Shown here: positions 21,328-23,007 of the stretch, in pieces | Layout: the number at the start of each line of letters is the position of its first letter | How positions within the stretch are numbered: position 1 is the stretch's first letter | Source of the DNA: Nitrospiraceae bacterium UBA6905 | GTDB lineage: Bacteria > Nitrospirota > Thermodesulfovibrionia > Thermodesulfovibrionales > UBA6898 | Length of the DNA: 23,007 nucleotides | Direction: 5' to 3' | NCBI GenBank assembly: GCA_002451165.1 | Contig: DKBH01000044.1 | Span: forward strand, 1 to 23,007 | The notes under the pieces: model-generated | The model's database searches: none | What the model was told of the DNA's origin: nothing | The model's input: the letters and a program-made list of their open reading frames with translations, nothing else | Translations under genes and position numbers: made by a program

Positions 21328-22280
21328 TCCGGCAACCCGGCCTTCTGAGCTTTGTCTCCCAGTGCTGTCAGTGTAGTCCCCGGCTTGCCCTCGACCGGGT
21401 TGTGATAAAACCGCTGCGTCGGATAGGCAAAATCAATATCATCGCATTGCTTGAATGCCCTCAGGACATCTTCCCATATCATCTGGGTGCTCTCGCGGCG
21501 GCGATGGGGTTCACAAAGATAGCGGATAGTCAGAAGCACGCCGCTCTCCTCAACCGAAGTATAGACCACAGGATCGAGGTTCGGTGTTATGATCATGTAC
21601 TTCTCCGAAGCAGCGTCCATCTTCTTGCGTGCCGAGTCAGTCAAGAGCTCAGCGCGGCTTGCAGCTATCCGTTCGAGATGTTCTTTTGCCCGTTCCCAGT
21701 TGCTTTCGAAGGTGACGAGTATCGGGATTTCATTCCAGATATAGTCGAACCAGCCGCGGGAATAGTTCAGTACGGGCATGGTAAAGACCAGACCGTTCGG
21801 AACATGTACTATCCTCCCGGTATTTTGGTCGGCATGCACCCACGTGCCAATTTCCATAAGTGTGAATTGGAATATCCTGAGGTCGATAACATCACCGGCG
21901 TGTTCACCAACTTGTATCCGGTCGCCTACCTCAAAGGGCCGTCGCCATACGATGAAGAGCCATCCCGCAAGGTTCACCAGCAGATCTTTGAGGGCAATCG
22001 CGAGGCCGGCAGTGAGGAGACCGAGGAATGTGGCGACGGACGCGAACTCCTCGAACCATATCCGGCCAAGCAGCAGTACTGCAAGGAAAAAGGTTGCGTA
22101 GCTCGTACCCTTGCGCCACTGGTAGCGGATGCGGTATCCCTCGGCGCCTTTCCAGACAAGCTTGAGCATCAGCTTGCGCAGAATGACCAGCAGGAGCAGT
22201 ACGATGATCGATGCTGCTATCCGATATTGTGTATGCTGTGACAGTCCCAACGAGCCGATGATGTCATGGATCGTCTTCAT
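21324..22280 (-). CDS. MscS family mechanosensitive ion channel
   Basis: The 318-aa protein has about three or four membrane helices. The pore helix ATFLGLLTAGLAIALKDLL is followed by the conserved VNLAGWLFIVWRRPFEVGD, which leads into the cytoplasmic beta domain (residues ~125-165, GEHAGDVIDLRIFQFTL) and the C-terminal alpha/beta domain. It would open under membrane tension to release solutes in hypo-osmotic shock. The C-terminal tail (TALGDKAQKAGLPE) extends a little beyond the core. Both ends overlap neighbours by ATGA (glgB upstream, glycosyltransferase downstream), so the three genes are translationally coupled. Confidence 0.92.
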   Translation of the reverse strand: MKTIHDIIGSLGLSQHTQYRIAASIIVLLLLVILRKLMLKLVWKGAEGYRIRYQWRKGTSYATFFLAVLLLGRIWFEEFASVATFLGLLTAGLAIALKDLLVNLAGWLFIVWRRPFEVGDRIQVGEHAGDVIDLRIFQFTLMEIGTWVHADQNTGRIVHVPNGLVFTMPVLNYSRGWFDYIWNEIPILVTFESNWERAKEHLERIAASRAELLTDSARKKMDAASEKYMIITPNLDPVVYTSVEESGVLLTIRYLCEPHRRRESTQMIWEDVLRAFKQCDDIDFAYPTQRFYHNPVEGKPGTTLTALGDKAQKAGLPE

Positions 22281-23007
22281 GCCGGCTTGAATGCAACGAT
22301 CCCCAGAGGCGGCACGGTCAGTGAGAGGGAATAATATCTCCCGTGATATGGCACCGGCGCGGCCTCAGCCCCTCCCATGTTCCCCTGGCCGCTGCCGCCG
22401 TACTCCTTCGCGTCGCTGTTGAGTATCTCCTTCCAGAAACCGCCGAAGGGGACGCCCACTCGGTAGTTAGAGCGGGGCTGTGGGGTAAAATTGCAGACGA
22501 ACAGGACCGGTGGACCGGAGCTCGCCTTACGGAGAAAACTGACGATGCTCTGCTCCCAGTCACTGCAGTCGATCCATTCAAATCCGCCAGAGTCAAAGTC
22601 ACGCTGGAACAGCGCCGGTTCGCCGCGATAGAGAATATGCAGATGCCGAATCCAGGTCTGAATGCCTTGATGCGGCATGCTTTCGAGCAGGTGCCAATCA
22701 AGGCTGCTGTCATGTACCCACTCGCGCCGCTGGCCGAATTCCCCGCCCATGAAAAGGAGTTTCTTGCCGGGATGTGCGAAAAAATACCCGAACAGAAGCC
22801 GCAGATTCGCGCATTTCTGCCATTCGTCGCCCGGCATTCGGTTCAGGAGCGATCCTTTGCCGTAGACGACTTCATCATGCGATAGCGAGAGCACGAAGTT
22901 CTCGGTAAAGGCGTAGAGCATGCTGAACGTCAGCTGATTGTGGTGGTATTTCCGGTAGACCGCATCTTTCGAAAAATAACTAAGGGTGTCATGCATCCAG
23001 CCCATGT
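22277..23007 (-). CDS. glgB: 1,4-alpha-glucan branching enzyme, C-terminal part
   Basis: 243 residues are visible; the 5' part continues past the right edge. The stretch GWMHDTLSYFSKDAVYRKYHHN is a GlgB hallmark, SHDEVVYGKGSL contains the third catalytic Asp (equivalent to Asp526 of E. coli), and MGGEFGQRREWVHDSSLDWHLLE follows as in GH13 branching enzymes. The C-terminal all-beta domain ends in PPLGIVAFKPA. The enzyme forms alpha-1,6 branches in glycogen. The stop overlaps the MscS start (ATGA). Being joined to a channel gene and a compatible-solute-like glycosyltransferase, rather than to glgA/glgC, is notable within what can be seen. Confidence 0.96.
   Translation of the reverse strand, partial: MGWMHDTLSYFSKDAVYRKYHHNQLTFSMLYAFTENFVLSLSHDEVVYGKGSLLNRMPGDEWQKCANLRLLFGYFFAHPGKKLLFMGGEFGQRREWVHDSSLDWHLLESMPHQGIQTWIRHLHILYRGEPALFQRDFDSGGFEWIDCSDWEQSIVSFLRKASSGPPVLFVCNFTPQPRSNYRVGVPFGGFWKEILNSDAKEYGGSGQGNMGGAEAAPVPYHGRYYSLSLTVPPLGIVAFKPA

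Noticed and set aside
21402..22241. Plus-strand 279-codon ORF opposite mscS
   Set aside because: Antisense shadow of a clear MscS gene with coupled starts and stops.

Overview
The window looks like ordinary chromosomal DNA from a free-living bacterium with moderate to slightly high GC content. The gene order ispE – tRNA-Gln – prs – rplY(ctc) – pth, next to rpsO – pnp – M16 peptidase, is typical of Deltaproteobacteria-like and Nitrospirota (Thermodesulfovibrionia-type) genomes. The sulfur-type YeeE transporter, a lipoprotein with many TPRs, a P460-type c-haem protein and several radical SAM enzymes fit an anaerobic or microaerophilic Gram-negative organism. I infer Nitrospirota as the best guess; this is not proven. 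I see no insertion sequences, CRISPR, phage genes or rRNA.

Region 1-12.3 kb is a long minus-strand block. From right to left it encodes an SPL-type radical SAM protein, an aldo/keto reductase, DoxX, a membrane metallophosphoesterase, rpsO, pnp, an M16 protease, a TPR lipoprotein, ispE, tRNA-Gln, prs, rplY and pth. It ends with a YeeE/YedE sulfur transporter that has its own promoter and runs off the left edge. This is mainly housekeeping: translation, RNA decay, PRPP and isoprenoid supply.

Region 12.3-14.2 kb holds the SPL-type radical SAM gene, about 460 bp without a clear gene, and endonuclease III (nth). The nth gene carries a Cys-to-His change in its iron-sulfur loop.

Region 14.2-19.5 kb is on the plus strand. 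A clear promoter drives a ferritin-like protein, a secreted cupredoxin and a secreted cytochrome P460 family protein, which together look like a small periplasmic redox or stress module. An Nfu-type Fe-S carrier and a 65-aa protein follow. Next comes an ambiguous locus with a good promoter and a strong Shine-Dalgarno but a very short or frameshifted ORF. It lies just upstream of a radical SAM/SPASM enzyme that forms an ATGA-coupled operon with an ICMT-like membrane methyltransferase and threonine ammonia-lyase (ilvA).

Region 19.5-23.0 kb is on the minus strand. cspA has a structured leader and shares a bidirectional terminator with ilvA. A tightly coupled operon follows: glgB (partial), an MscS channel, and a GT-A glycosyltransferase resembling glucosyl-/mannosylglycerate synthases. 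This operon plausibly serves osmoadaptation and glucan metabolism.

The most unusual spots are the 16.37-16.72 kb locus, the ferritin/cupredoxin/P460 cassette, the nth iron-sulfur variant and the ilvA/cspA terminator that lies partly inside the ilvA coding sequence.
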